Shown one piece after another: positions 9,170 through 17,737 of a stretch of 64,000 bases of DNA. The position numbers and the translations under genes were made by a program. This stretch comes from [Clostridium] citroniae WAL-17108 (GTDB lineage Bacteria; Bacillota; Clostridia; Lachnospirales; Lachnospiraceae), in the NCBI RefSeq assembly GCF_000233455.1, contig NZ_JH376420.1:2038634-2102633 (forward strand), written 5' to 3'. The notes below the pieces were generated by a model. That model had not been told where the DNA came from. It searched no databases and saw only the letters and a list, made by a program, of their open reading frames with translations. Position 1 is the first letter of the stretch; every line of letters starts with the position of its first letter.

Positions 9170-10054
9170 CTAATCCTTTGATTTTAAGATCCTGGCATAT
9201 ATCAGGCTGCATATGATGCCCACCAGAAGGATCAGCATTCCGATGGCAGTTCCAAATCCCAGCTGCATTCCCTTAAGTCCCTGATTGTACATGTAAATGG
9301 GCAAGGTGGTGGTCTTATTGGCAGGACCTCCTCCTGTCATGGCGTAGATCAGTCCGTATACCCCCAGTGTGGACAGGGTGTTTAACATCACATTGGTGGC
9401 AATGCTGTCCTTGATGCAGGGTACGATGATCCGGATCAGAACCTGGAGCCGGTTGGCGCCGTCCACACGGGCTGCCTCCTCTATCTCCCCGGATACGTTA
9501 TCCAGGGCGGACTGGAAATTCAGCATGGAAAATGCGGTCCCGTGCCACACGTTGGCTATGATCACCGAGAGCATGGGATGTTCATAAAGCCAGGCAATGC
9601 CCTTTATCCCCACAGCGCCCAGAAGCACGTTTAAGGTTCCGTTTTCCTTAAAAAAGGCCATAAAGCATAATGCCACCACAATCTCCGGCATCACCCAGCC
9701 CACCAGGAAACAGGGGCCCACCACACTGCGGAAAGCCCTGGCCTTCTGTTTCATAAAATAGGCGATTGCAAACCCCAGGATGGTCTGTCCTGCCAGGCTG
9801 CCCGCCAAAAATACCAGGGTATTCCTGATAGCCGTGATGGTGCTGGGGTCTGTCAGCATTCTTTGGTAATTCTCCAGGCCAATGAACTTCAAATTCCTGG
9901 CATTGGAACCGCTGAGCGCCATATTTGTAAACGAGTAATACACGGTCAATACAATGGGGACGATGAAAAAGCACAGTAAGACTGCCACTGCCGGGAGCAG
10001 AAGCACGGATTTTCTCATCTCCTCCCGCCAACTATATACCTGTCTGTTTGTCAT
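9170..10054 (-). CDS. Sugar ABC transporter permease, MalF/UgpA-like
   Basis: Partner permease of the CUT1 importer, 294 aa from the chosen start. The frame runs back to 10162, but the ATG at 10054 has GGAAGAG 7 nt before it and gives the usual short cytoplasmic tail followed by a membrane segment (VLLLPAVAVLLCFFIVPIV). The EAA loop is EEAARVDGANRLQVLIRIIVPCIKDS. About six membrane helices are apparent. It lies between the binding-protein gene, from which a structured spacer separates it, and the MalG-like gene. Confidence 0.92.
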   Translation of the reverse strand: MTNRQVYSWREEMRKSVLLLPAVAVLLCFFIVPIVLTVYYSFTNMALSGSNARNLKFIGLENYQRMLTDPSTITAIRNTLVFLAGSLAGQTILGFAIAYFMKQKARAFRSVVGPCFLVGWVMPEIVVALCFMAFFKENGTLNVLLGAVGIKGIAWLYEHPMLSVIIANVWHGTAFSMLNFQSALDNVSGEIEEAARVDGANRLQVLIRIIVPCIKDSIATNVMLNTLSTLGVYGLIYAMTGGGPANKTTTLPIYMYNQGLKGMQLGFGTAIGMLILLVGIICSLIYARILKSKD

Positions 10055-10227
10055 TGGACAACTCTTCCTTTCATAAAAATGTGGAGGGTAATCCGTCTGA
10101 TCGCCGCTCCACAATTCAGGTACGCCTGAACGTACTTGTGTAAGTCGCCTCATGCTTTGCATGACATGATAGGTATGTGCGCCTTACACGATCCGCCGCA
10201 GGCTTCATCTTTCCGGGAAAGATGAAC
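10055..10227 (-). other. Structured intercistronic spacer between binding protein and permease
   Basis: This 173-bp spacer holds several nested inverted repeats. Two nt past the binding-protein stop is an 11-bp hairpin (arms 10204-10214 and 10216-10226) with no T tract. Next comes a longer element with outer arms GTGTAAG/CTTACAC around 10137-10189 and an inner CATGC/GCATG stem at 10151-10163. A further GTACG/CGTAC stem lies near 10120. Such structures commonly protect the upstream message or reduce transcription into the permease genes, so that more binding protein than membrane subunit is made; that role is inferred here. Confidence 0.55.
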
Positions 10228-11631
10228 TTATTTCTCCACTACATTGTCATCCCCCACCACGCGGGCCACATCCATGGCATACTGGTTCATGGCATCCTCC
10301 GGCGTACTGCCGGATACAACCGCCTCCACCATGGTCTGGATATTATTGGTCACAACTGAATACTGCTCGTTCTGTGGTCTGAAGAAGGCTCCCTCCAGCA
10401 GGTCGGTTGCTTCCGTGCGGAAGGGAAGGGAGGTATATGCCTCATCCGCAGCCGCATCCGTCCTGGTGACAATACTTCCCTGGGCGATCACGGATTCGGT
10501 GTACAGAGGCGGTTCCATTAATTTCTTAATAAAGGCAAACGCCTCATCTTTCATATCGGAATTTTCAGGAATGGAAACAGACCAGCCTCCTGACATGGTG
10601 ATCACACCGCCGCCGTTCTGTGTGGGCATGGCTGCAAATCCCATGATCTCCTGGTATTCAGGCCATGGGGAAGCGCCTGTCTCCTCCCAGTTTGCACAGA
10701 TCCAGGCTCCGTCCATGGACATTGCCAGTTTCTGCTGGGGCAGATATTCGCGCCTGGCCGTGTTGGTGGCCTGCCCGTTAAGTACCAGGGACAGGGAGGG
10801 TCCGTAGCCATTGGTATAAATGTCACTGATAAACTGCAGGGTGTCCTCAATAGCCCGGCTCTTTACGATCCATTTTCCATTCTCATCCAGAAGCTGCTCA
10901 CCTGTTCCGTACAGCAGCATTTCATAGGTCTGCATGGAGGTGGCCTCACCGGTTGCCACACCGGAATTACACCAGAATGGGATCACATCCGGAACATTGG
11001 CCTTGATGGCAGCGCACGCGTCCAGAACATCCTGCCAGTTCTCCGGCTGCCACTCCTGGGGAAGACCTGCCTGCTTAAAGATCTCCTTGTTGTACCAGAT
11101 CCCTCTGGCATCCGTGGAATAAGGGATACCGTAGACAGAGCCGTCCTCTGCAACAGAACCTGACTTCAGAGAATCATAATATGTCCCATCGGACCATTCC
11201 GGGTAACCGGCCACATAAGAGTCCAGATTAGTCAGGTATCCGGCGCTTACATCACTTGGAAGCTGGAAGGTATCCTCGATCACAATGTCCGGGCAGGTAT
11301 TCTTGTCCGCCAGCTGCAGGGCAACTTTGGTATAATAATCCCCCTCAGAGGATGTGATGGGGGCAAGTTCCAGATCGATCCCATCCTTTTGGTCCCATTC
11401 CTCATAGCTTTTCTTAAGCCATACATACCACGGATGGTTTTCTCCCTGGCCATCATCCTTAAATGTAACGGTCAGAGTCTTCTTTTCCCCTGATGACGCC
11501 CCGGTCTCCTCCTTCCCGCTCTGCTGCTCAGACGGGGCTGCGGTGGCGGATGCAGACCCGGAGGCCCCGCATGCAGCCAGGCTGGAAACCATAACAGCGG
11601 CCAATGCCGCGCTGATCAATTTTCTTTTCAT
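10228..11631 (-). CDS. Extracellular sugar-binding lipoprotein (CUT1 family)
   Basis: High-affinity receptor of the mannoside-linked ABC importer (467 aa). The signal peptide ends in a lipobox (VSSLAACG, lipidated Cys about 21), followed by a Ser/Ala/Glu-rich linker. The mature part has features of family 1 binding proteins: TVTFKDDGQGENHPW, ADKNTCPDIVIEDTFQLPSD and YGIPYSTDARGIWYNKEIF. AAAGGAGAGG precedes the ATG. A good -10 (TATACT on the minus strand, 11688-11693) lies about 57 nt upstream but has no recognisable -35, which would fit activation by the adjacent AraC-type response regulator. Confidence 0.92.
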   Translation of the reverse strand: MKRKLISAALAAVMVSSLAACGASGSASATAAPSEQQSGKEETGASSGEKKTLTVTFKDDGQGENHPWYVWLKKSYEEWDQKDGIDLELAPITSSEGDYYTKVALQLADKNTCPDIVIEDTFQLPSDVSAGYLTNLDSYVAGYPEWSDGTYYDSLKSGSVAEDGSVYGIPYSTDARGIWYNKEIFKQAGLPQEWQPENWQDVLDACAAIKANVPDVIPFWCNSGVATGEATSMQTYEMLLYGTGEQLLDENGKWIVKSRAIEDTLQFISDIYTNGYGPSLSLVLNGQATNTARREYLPQQKLAMSMDGAWICANWEETGASPWPEYQEIMGFAAMPTQNGGGVITMSGGWSVSIPENSDMKDEAFAFIKKLMEPPLYTESVIAQGSIVTRTDAAADEAYTSLPFRTEATDLLEGAFFRPQNEQYSVVTNNIQTMVEAVVSGSTPEDAMNQYAMDVARVVGDDNVVEK

Positions 11632-11719
11632 TTTTCCCTCTCCTTTATTTTTCTTTGTACACTGATGGTATCATTTCAAACAGCCAAAGTATATTCCACT
11701 TTTTTGAAAAAAGGGTAAA

Positions 11720-11753
11720 ATTTTAACCACTGACGCAAAAAGCATCAGTGGTT
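11720..11753 (-). terminator. Terminator overlapping the stop codon of the anchored binding protein
   Basis: On the minus strand the last codons and the TGA form the 5' arm of a stem (AACCACTGA pairing with TCAGTGGTT, further GC pairs, five-base loop), followed by AAAATTTT and a later T-rich stretch. It separates the kinase-regulator-binding protein operon from the transporter operon. Confidence 0.75.
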
Positions 11754-12992
11754 CATGATCGCAACCCTCACCTCATCCTGGAGGTTCCTTGCAGTTTCGG
11801 GCACATCTATGTTTTTCTTTGTAAGCAGGCTGCAAACATATTCGGAAAGGATGCTGGATACCTCAAACCAGGAATTGTAACTCTTTAACAAAATCCCCTG
11901 GTTGACAAACCCCTTTTTCAGCTGCAGCATATCCCTGTCATTTCCGCCTTCTCCTGCTTCTGCCTGAAACAGGGGAAGGGTGCCTGTGGCATTTAAGAAA
12001 CGCGTCCTGACCTCCGGCTGGTACAGATACCCCATAAATGCAAGGGCGCCTCTGTCCCCGTTTTTCAGGATCCCTATATTGTCCCCTGACAGGACATACC
12101 CCTCCCTAACCTCCCCGGGCACCGCAGTGATCCTGTAGGATATACCGCTCTTTAGCTGGTCCAGATAGGTTTTTACGCTGATGGGGGCAATGATCATGGC
12201 TGCCTTTTCATCTGCAAATTCCCGCGCAATATCTGTCTGTGTATAATTGATCACATTTTTATCCACATAGCCCCACCGCTTCAGGGTGTCGAATAGTTCC
12301 AGGGACCTGATCCCCGGACTGCTGTCCAGACTGTAGTAGCTTCCGCCGCATATGTAAAGCACGCTGCTGTAAAGCCGCGCTCCATCCCCTGTGCGCCGCA
12401 CGCCGAATCCAAGGCCGTAAATCCCGCTGCTGTCAATGCTGTTGCACACTTCAAATACCTGATTCCAGTTATCCGGCACATCCAGAGCCTTTTTCTCAAA
12501 ATATCCGGTATTGGAAAACAGTACATAGGGATCGCAGCTAAAGGGGATCCCATAGTATTTCCCATCATCCATAACAGCCTGCCACATATCCGGCCATATG
12601 ACGCTGGCCCTCCGCTCCTTGGTAATGTAGGGGGTGATGTCTTCCAGCACATCCATGTCAAGAAGTCCGGCCATCTCCAGGCTGTCGCAGATAACCATGT
12701 CCGCCTTATCTCCCCGTTCCTCCCTCAGGCATATGTCCTTTTTCAGGTTTTCCTTGTCAATAAATTCCATCTCCACCCGCAGGCCTGGATTTTGTTCATT
12801 AAACTCATCCGCAAACTGCCTTAATATCTCCTGCTGCCCCATGATCTCATAGCAGGACAGGACTTTGATGACCGCGGTTTGGTCCTGTGCAGACTTATCC
12901 TCCGGGATATCCTTTTGGAACTGGACATATACAATCAGGATGGAGATCATAAGTGTTCCTATTACAACAGGCATAACCCTTTTTATGCTCAT
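11745..12992 (-). CDS. Membrane-anchored extracellular solute-binding-like protein linked to a two-component system
   Basis: This 415 aa protein has a family 1 binding-protein fold (IKVLSCYEIMGQQEILRQFA, KADMVICDSLEMAGLLDMDV, YGIPFSCDPYVLFSNTGYF). Its N-terminus is a single hydrophobic segment (about 8-26) with no lipobox, so it is probably tethered by an uncleaved helix. It overlaps the response-regulator gene by 4 nt (ATGA) and is co-transcribed with kinase and regulator, while the transporter has its own lipoprotein receptor. Proteins in this position are thought to act as ligand sensors that modulate the kinase; that role is inferred from context. It could instead be a second receptor for the importer. 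Confidence 0.8.
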   Translation of the reverse strand: MSIKRVMPVVIGTLMISILIVYVQFQKDIPEDKSAQDQTAVIKVLSCYEIMGQQEILRQFADEFNEQNPGLRVEMEFIDKENLKKDICLREERGDKADMVICDSLEMAGLLDMDVLEDITPYITKERRASVIWPDMWQAVMDDGKYYGIPFSCDPYVLFSNTGYFEKKALDVPDNWNQVFEVCNSIDSSGIYGLGFGVRRTGDGARLYSSVLYICGGSYYSLDSSPGIRSLELFDTLKRWGYVDKNVINYTQTDIAREFADEKAAMIIAPISVKTYLDQLKSGISYRITAVPGEVREGYVLSGDNIGILKNGDRGALAFMGYLYQPEVRTRFLNATGTLPLFQAEAGEGGNDRDMLQLKKGFVNQGILLKSYNSWFEVSSILSEYVCSLLTKKNIDVPETARNLQDEVRVAIMNH

Positions 12993-14506
12993 AACCTGGA
13001 TTCCTTCCTATACTCTGACGGAGTCACCCCGCAGAGTTTTTTAAATACCTTAATAAAATACTTCTGGTCATGAAAGCCAACGGCCTCAGCCACCTCATAG
13101 ATCTTATAATTGCCGGTCATCAGCATCCGCTTGGCAGCGCTGATCCTGAAATTTTGTAAAAAAGCGCTGAAGTTAATCCCTGTTTCCCGGTAAAAAATCC
13201 TGCTCAGGTATTCCGGCGTCACCCTGCATATCCTGGCCACATCCGTCAGTGTGATGTCCTCTTTATAGTTGGTGCGTATATAGGAAACCGCGTTCATGAC
13301 CATGCCGTTCTCCGTGGGCATTTCTTCCCCCGGCTCTTTGGAGATCATATGTATGAATTTTTCCAGTTGGTAATGGACCTCGCTTCTGCTTTCACTCAAT
13401 ACGACCATTTCAATAAAATATTGAATGTTCTCTTCCTGGTTAAAATACTCCTTCATCTCCCTGGCCACATTGAACACATTGGCGATCAGGCGTACGGCGC
13501 ACTCCCGTATCTCTTCCGGTCTGCCATTGCTGTCCGCAACCTCCCTGATAAATTTATTTCCGTATTCCTCCAGTTTCTTCTTGTTGCCATTGCGAAGTTC
13601 GCGGATCATGGACTTCTCCAAATGCTCAGGATATTCCAATGGCCCGTAGCGCACCTGTGCAACCGTCTCCTCATCGATCATCCTGTCAGGATCAAGGGAA
13701 AACGCATAGGGCAGCCAGCCTGTCATCTGTTCCACCCCGGGCCACAGATTTTCAATTCCCCAGACCCGGTGGCAGACACAGGTACAGGCCCCTATCTCCT
13801 CCAGCTCCGGCAGGACCTTTATGGCAAACCGGTTCTTAAACCCCCTGTTTCTCTCCGTGCCGGCCGCAATGACCAGGATGCGCTTTTCCCCGGGCACGGA
13901 GATGACACAGGAATTTTCAATGCAGAGTGATTCCAGCAGTTCCTTTGTACAGTTCATAAACTCCGCCACCCGGTCCACAAACATCCTTCCCGGGGACAAT
14001 AAAAACAAGGTCAGTTCTGTCTTGTCATTCATGTGAAGCATCTCCTGGAGCACCAGGCGCACTGAGTCCTTTTGCTCTTCCTGGCACTCCTTGTAATTAA
14101 TAAGCAGCTGTTCCACGGAAACCTGTTGGATCCTCGTATTACAGATCCTTGTCTCCACGGCGCTTAGATTCTTTAAAAAATCCTCCACGTCCAACGGTTT
14201 CAGGAGATAGTCCACCACCTGAAGCTGGAGGGCCTTCCTTGCATATTCAAAGTCCGAGTACCCGGTGAGAAGAATTGCATTGAACCTGACCTTTTCATCA
14301 AACAGCTTCTGGAGCATTTCCAGGCCGCCCATGACCGGCATCCTGATATCGCTGATAATCAGGTCCGGCTGCTTCTCTTTCACCAGTTCATATCCTTCCT
14401 GCCCATTTTCCCCAACCCCCACCACCTCATGGGCGGTAAACTGCTTTATCATATTCAGAATGCCATTCCTGGTTTTATGTTCATCCTCCACCAGAACGAT
14501 CCTCAT
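12989..14506 (-). CDS. YesN-like response regulator with AraC-type DNA-binding domain
   Basis: Cytosolic transcription regulator of 505 aa. The receiver domain (1-120) has the acidic pair ED near the N-terminus, the phospho-acceptor Asp at about 53 (LIISDIRMPVMGG) and a conserved Lys in VDYLLKPLD. A long middle region of unknown structure follows, then an AraC/XylS helix-turn-helix pair (about 405-505: DITLTDVARICRVTPEYLSRIFYRETG and KIYEVAEAVGFHDQKYFIKVFKK). It lies 14 nt after the kinase gene. It probably activates the divergently positioned functions of the same cluster, namely the importer and alpha-mannosidase genes downstream. Confidence 0.93.
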   Translation of the reverse strand: MRIVLVEDEHKTRNGILNMIKQFTAHEVVGVGENGQEGYELVKEKQPDLIISDIRMPVMGGLEMLQKLFDEKVRFNAILLTGYSDFEYARKALQLQVVDYLLKPLDVEDFLKNLSAVETRICNTRIQQVSVEQLLINYKECQEEQKDSVRLVLQEMLHMNDKTELTLFLLSPGRMFVDRVAEFMNCTKELLESLCIENSCVISVPGEKRILVIAAGTERNRGFKNRFAIKVLPELEEIGACTCVCHRVWGIENLWPGVEQMTGWLPYAFSLDPDRMIDEETVAQVRYGPLEYPEHLEKSMIRELRNGNKKKLEEYGNKFIREVADSNGRPEEIRECAVRLIANVFNVAREMKEYFNQEENIQYFIEMVVLSESRSEVHYQLEKFIHMISKEPGEEMPTENGMVMNAVSYIRTNYKEDITLTDVARICRVTPEYLSRIFYRETGINFSAFLQNFRISAAKRMLMTGNYKIYEVAEAVGFHDQKYFIKVFKKLCGVTPSEYRKESRL

Positions 14507-14520
14507 TCCATCACCCCTTC

Positions 14521-16356
14521 CTAATGTACTTCCGGAATCACAATGCGCACCGTGGTTCCTGTCAAGTCTGAGTCAAAACGGATATCCCCTTTGTCCCCAT
14601 AATACAGTTTGATCCTGGTGATCACGTTCCTGACTCCAATGGTTTTGCCCAGGGTGTCAGCCCTGCCGTCATATGAGTTCAGCTGCCGCACCAGATCAGG
14701 GCTCATGCCCACGCCGTTATCTTTGATCTCTATGGAAATATTTCCCTCTTCTGTGTACTGTATGGATATGTCTATCTCCCCCGGCCTCCCGCTGTCCGGA
14801 AATCCATGGATAATGGTATTTTCCACCAGTGGCTGCAGCAGGAGTTTGTGGATGCAGCACTCCTCCACCTTTTCATCCGCATCAATGGAGCACTGGAATG
14901 AGTAGTCAAAGCGCTGCTGCTGTAAATAGATATACTTTTTCAAAAATTCCAGCTCTGTCCGGATCGTCACGATCTCATTGCTGTTGTGGATACTGTAGCG
15001 CAGGATCTGGGCCAGCTTTGTGATCATCTGGCTGATGGAGAACTGCTGCTGTTCAATTGCCTGCCAGTTGATGGTATCCAGTGTATTGTAAAGGAAATGT
15101 GGATTGATCTGGGCTTCCAGGGACCGTATCTCTGCATTTTTCTCCCGGACCATGGATTCCCGCTCCTGCTGGTTCGCCTTCTTGATCTCTGCCAGCATAT
15201 CATTAAAGTGCTCGGAGATCCTGGCAAACTCGTCATTTCCTTCCACCACCGCCTTGCTGTCCAGGTTTCCCCTATTGGCCTCGTTCATGGCCTTTAGTAT
15301 CTTCTTCACGGACCGGTCCGTATCCTGTGATATGTAATACACAATTAGGAAACAGACTGCTCCCACCAGCCCTGCCACCAGACAGATCATGATCAGGAGA
15401 TAGCGCAGCTTAGACAGGGAGTAGTTCAGATCCTGGATATTCACAATAAAGAATTCCCCGTTCAGAATGCTGAGGGCATTGACAGACAGGTTTCCGGCAC
15501 GAAAGTAATGGATCTTGCTGATAAAATCATAGGACGCCTTTTTAAGGACATCCATATCCTCCTCTCCTATCATCACCCCGGACCGCCCTGGAAACAGGTT
15601 GGTATCATGGTATCCCTGCTGGGGAAATGATACCATGTTGCCGTAACAATCCACCAGAAAAGAAATGTTGGACTCCTCGCCTCCCTGGCTGTAAACCCTG
15701 CGGAACCGGCTCTCATCAATACACAGAATCACACAGCCCTCGGCTCCCCTTTTGTAATTGTTAAAATCAGCAAGGGGGTGGGCTATGAAAAAGTAGGAGT
15801 GGCTTCCATATTCCTCATCGTTCTTACTGGTCAGGGGAGAATAAATACTGCCCTTCTGCTTCATGGCATCCTTTACCAGCGGATCATTCTTCAGGTTGGG
15901 AGGGAAACAATACGGCTTCCGGCTTGACAAGGTCACGCTGTCATAAAAGCACTCATCCCCATATTTCCCCACAATGGCGATCCCCATGATCTCCTCGTTC
16001 ATATATATGATATCCCGCAGCTTGTCCTCCAGGGAATGCTTAGACCGGTAATAATCCTCCCCGTCCCAGGAATTGATGATCTTCAGGTCGTCAATATAGT
16101 CCGGGTTGGTATAGATCTCCTGTATCACGCTGTTAAAACGTTCAAATGTTGCCCTTATATTCCCCGCACTCTGTTCCAGACTCTCGCTGATCAGTTCCTG
16201 TGTCTGTTCCGTTATAATGGCGGAGCTTAAGTGGTAGGATATCATCAGAATAATTCCGATCTGCAAAAGGGACACGGACAAAAGGATAACCAGGATCTTT
16301 TTTCCCAATTCCATGGACCGGTATTTTGCAGTCAGTCGACCTCTCATATTTATCAT
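14521..16356 (-). CDS. YesM-like sensor histidine kinase
   Basis: Membrane kinase of 611 aa. It has an N-terminal transmembrane helix (about 23-46), an extracellular sensing region (about 47-325) and a second transmembrane segment (about 330-352). A HAMP domain (SVKKILKAMNEANRGNLDSKAV) leads into the YesM-type His_kinase core with EAQINPHFLYNTLD carrying the phosphorylated His. The ATPase domain has VENTIIHGF and the DNGVGM box. The ATG at 16356 has AGGTGA 6 nt upstream. With the regulator and anchored binding protein it forms one operon behind a good promoter. Confidence 0.94.
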   Translation of the reverse strand: MINMRGRLTAKYRSMELGKKILVILLSVSLLQIGIILMISYHLSSAIITEQTQELISESLEQSAGNIRATFERFNSVIQEIYTNPDYIDDLKIINSWDGEDYYRSKHSLEDKLRDIIYMNEEIMGIAIVGKYGDECFYDSVTLSSRKPYCFPPNLKNDPLVKDAMKQKGSIYSPLTSKNDEEYGSHSYFFIAHPLADFNNYKRGAEGCVILCIDESRFRRVYSQGGEESNISFLVDCYGNMVSFPQQGYHDTNLFPGRSGVMIGEEDMDVLKKASYDFISKIHYFRAGNLSVNALSILNGEFFIVNIQDLNYSLSKLRYLLIMICLVAGLVGAVCFLIVYYISQDTDRSVKKILKAMNEANRGNLDSKAVVEGNDEFARISEHFNDMLAEIKKANQQERESMVREKNAEIRSLEAQINPHFLYNTLDTINWQAIEQQQFSISQMITKLAQILRYSIHNSNEIVTIRTELEFLKKYIYLQQQRFDYSFQCSIDADEKVEECCIHKLLLQPLVENTIIHGFPDSGRPGEIDISIQYTEEGNISIEIKDNGVGMSPDLVRQLNSYDGRADTLGKTIGVRNVITRIKLYYGDKGDIRFDSDLTGTTVRIVIPEVH

Positions 16357-16403
16357 GGCTGGTCACCTTTCATCAGAAGATTTTATTCGCTGCATCTTCC
16401 CAT

Positions 16404-16432
16404 ATTCTAGCATGATTTTCGCCCCAGTCCAA
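16404..16432 (-). promoter_or_regulatory. Sigma-A-type promoter of the kinase operon
   Basis: On the minus strand TTGGAC (16427-16432) is separated by 17 bp from TAGAAT (16404-16409), preceded by an extended TGC. It lies about 48 nt before the kinase ATG and just downstream of the group II intron. Confidence 0.75.
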
Positions 16433-16595
16433 GTGCCTGCAACCACAAAATCCCCATGCAGAGAGCATCCCAGCGTTCCTTTGAGCGGAGAGGGCATTTG
16501 GTAAGCAGATAAGCCCCTTACGGGGTTTACCCCTTTCAGAACCGAACGTGCGGCTTTCCCGCATTCGGCTCCCTGTAAAGCTTATACATCGACTG

Positions 16596-16831
16596 CTATC
16601 TGTATATACTGACATAAATACGTGGCTGGGCAAGCGGAAACTGTTTCATCAGTTCTTTGTCCCCTTCCTTTGTATAGCTTTTTTGCTGGCTTCTTCTATT
16701 CAGCCAGTAGTACAGCCTGTATCGCACGATATTATAAAACGAGTTCAGGCTTGCTGATGTCCTATGGACGTAAACACCATGTCTGGATTTTCGCTCGACA
16801 GCTGTGATATTCTCGCCAATTTCGTTTCCAT
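16596..16831 (-). pseudogene. Remnant of group II intron maturase/reverse transcriptase
   Basis: From ATG 16831 (GGGAGG upstream) the frame reads METKLARISQLSSENPDMVF then TSIGHQQA and a stop; this resembles the N-terminus of intron-encoded maturases. Shifted by one frame, the next bases encode a typical C-terminus: LNSFYNIVRYRLYYWLNRRS, then QQKSYTKEGDKELMKQFPLA, then QPRIYVSIYR and a stop at 16596. All catalytic RT domains between these ends are missing, and the junction near 16750 is out of frame. No functional protein is expected. Confidence 0.85.
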
Positions 16832-16895
16832 AGTTCCTCCCGTCTCTGTGTACAGACTATGTTTCCTCTTTGGTATGACTTTACATGACAGACCT

Positions 16896-16931
16896 GCGAG
16901 GACAGGTGCGAGGACAGGTGCGAGGACAGGT
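16896..16931. repeat. Three tandem copies of a 12-bp unit inside the intron
   Basis: The unit GCGAGGACAGGT (plus strand) occurs three times without mismatch. It lies upstream of the maturase ATG, in the domain III/IV part of the intron. Confidence 0.85.
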
Positions 16932-17375
16932 TCTTCTCGACTTCCACAACTTTATTTCTTCTGTGTACTATTCGGCCATCCGACTTCTGCTGGGTATTTT
17001 GTGGTTCTCCCTTCTTCAGTTGTTCCACATACCAGATGTACGCAACTCCTCTGGATCCAGACAGACCTCCCCGGTTGACTTAAAATCCTTCCTTGCATGA
17101 CCAACCTAAAAAAACCGAGGAAGCGGCTGTATTCTCGCCATTACCGTTTACAGCCGTATTGCTTTCAGTGAATAGGAGCACCTCTTCCTTCCCAATTACA
17201 TTTTGATATCAAGGCTATATATAGTTATGCCCTGCAAGTTTCGCTGTCTACGCTTAGCAGTCAGTATCTCTACTACCCACCCAAGACTCGCTAGCTGCGG
17301 TACGGCTTATACCTTACAGCGTGGGACTTTCACCCACCGAACTTCAATCCCTTTACTGGGCGCACCCTATGAAAC

Positions 17376-17407
17376 AAAAAAAGACCGCCGTTTATCACGG
17401 CGGCGGC
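17376..17407. terminator. Terminator of the Asn-rich protein gene
   Basis: A CCGCCGT/ACGGCGG stem (17385-17391 and 17397-17403, loop of 5) is followed on the minus strand by a run of seven T. A T run on the other side also allows termination from the plus strand. The group II intron begins about ten bases past the minus-strand T run. Confidence 0.85.
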
Positions 17408-17450
17408 CTTCTTTTTTACTCCGGATCGATCTGCACAACAAACTGCCAGA

Positions 17451-17696
17451 TTAGAAATTAGACTCATTTCTGCTGCTGTTGCGGCTGCTGTTCTGGGAAT
17501 AATTCTGAGAATTGTTCTGAGAGCTGTTCTGAGAGCTGTTCTGAGAACTATTCTGGGACTTGTTCTGAGAACTGTTCTGAGAGCTGTTCTTGGAACTGTT
17601 CTGAGAATTGTTCTGGCTGTTATTCTGCTGATCCATGTTCTTGCAATTTCTTGAGCTGTTTTCCATGTCGTTGTTGTAGTTATTCTTGTTAGACAT
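17451..17696 (-). CDS. Small Asn/Ser/Gln-repeat protein, possible spore protein
   Basis: An 81 aa low-complexity protein. After a short leader (MSNKNNYNNDMENSSRNCKN) it consists of about a dozen degenerate four-residue units of the type NSSQ/NNSQ, and it ends NESNF. There is no signal peptide, no membrane segment and a single Cys. The ATG at 17696 is chosen because AGGAGG lies 8 nt upstream; the GTG at 17702 would be too close. The gene is preceded by a sigma-G-like promoter and followed by a terminator, so it is monocistronic. Composition and promoter recall gamma-type small acid-soluble spore proteins, which are Gln/Asn-rich, but no sequence homology is claimed. At the DNA level the repeats are 12-bp units that may expand or contract in frame. 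Confidence 0.7.
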   Translation of the reverse strand: MSNKNNYNNDMENSSRNCKNMDQQNNSQNNSQNSSKNSSQNSSQNKSQNSSQNSSQNSSQNNSQNYSQNSSRNSSRNESNF

Positions 17697-17737
17697 CTTC
17701 ACTACCTCCTAAAAACACGTTTTTTTAGTTACAGCCT

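Larger units (their letters stand above)
16496..17365 (-). mobile_element. Group II intron with internally deleted reverse-transcriptase ORF
   Basis: Read on the minus strand, the element starts with GTGCGCCC (17365), matching the GUGYG 5' end of group II introns. It carries the domain V helix beginning GAGCCGAATGCGG and ending CGTTCGGTTC (16539-16571), then a domain VI-like hairpin (CCCC-GTAA-GGGG), with a probable 3' end near AAAT at 16496. The element is about 870 nt, against roughly 1.9-2.5 kb for complete ORF-bearing introns. Only the two ends of its maturase ORF remain (see 16596-16831). It sits some ten bases past a terminator hairpin, between a small spore-type gene and the kinase promoter. 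Both ends look intact, so it may still fold as a ribozyme, but mobility would need a maturase supplied from elsewhere. The exact 3' boundary is uncertain by a few bases. Confidence 0.88.

Noticed and set aside
10055-10162. N-terminal extension of the MalF-like permease
   Set aside because: The extension lies in the structured spacer; the ATG at 10054 has a properly spaced ribosome site.
16762-17028. 88-codon frame within the intron
   Set aside because: It lies in the intron RNA region upstream of and across the maturase start in another frame; the LSSH repeats come from the 12-bp DNA repeat.
16496-17403. Assignment of the intron to class C because of the terminator next to it
   Set aside because: Class C introns do insert after terminators, but here about ten bases separate the T run from the intron, and domain V begins GAGCCG; the class cannot be decided by eye.
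17475-17640. Regular 12-bp repeats suggestive of a CRISPR-like array
   Set aside because: Repeats are contiguous, degenerate and in frame in a small protein; there are no spacers and no cas genes.
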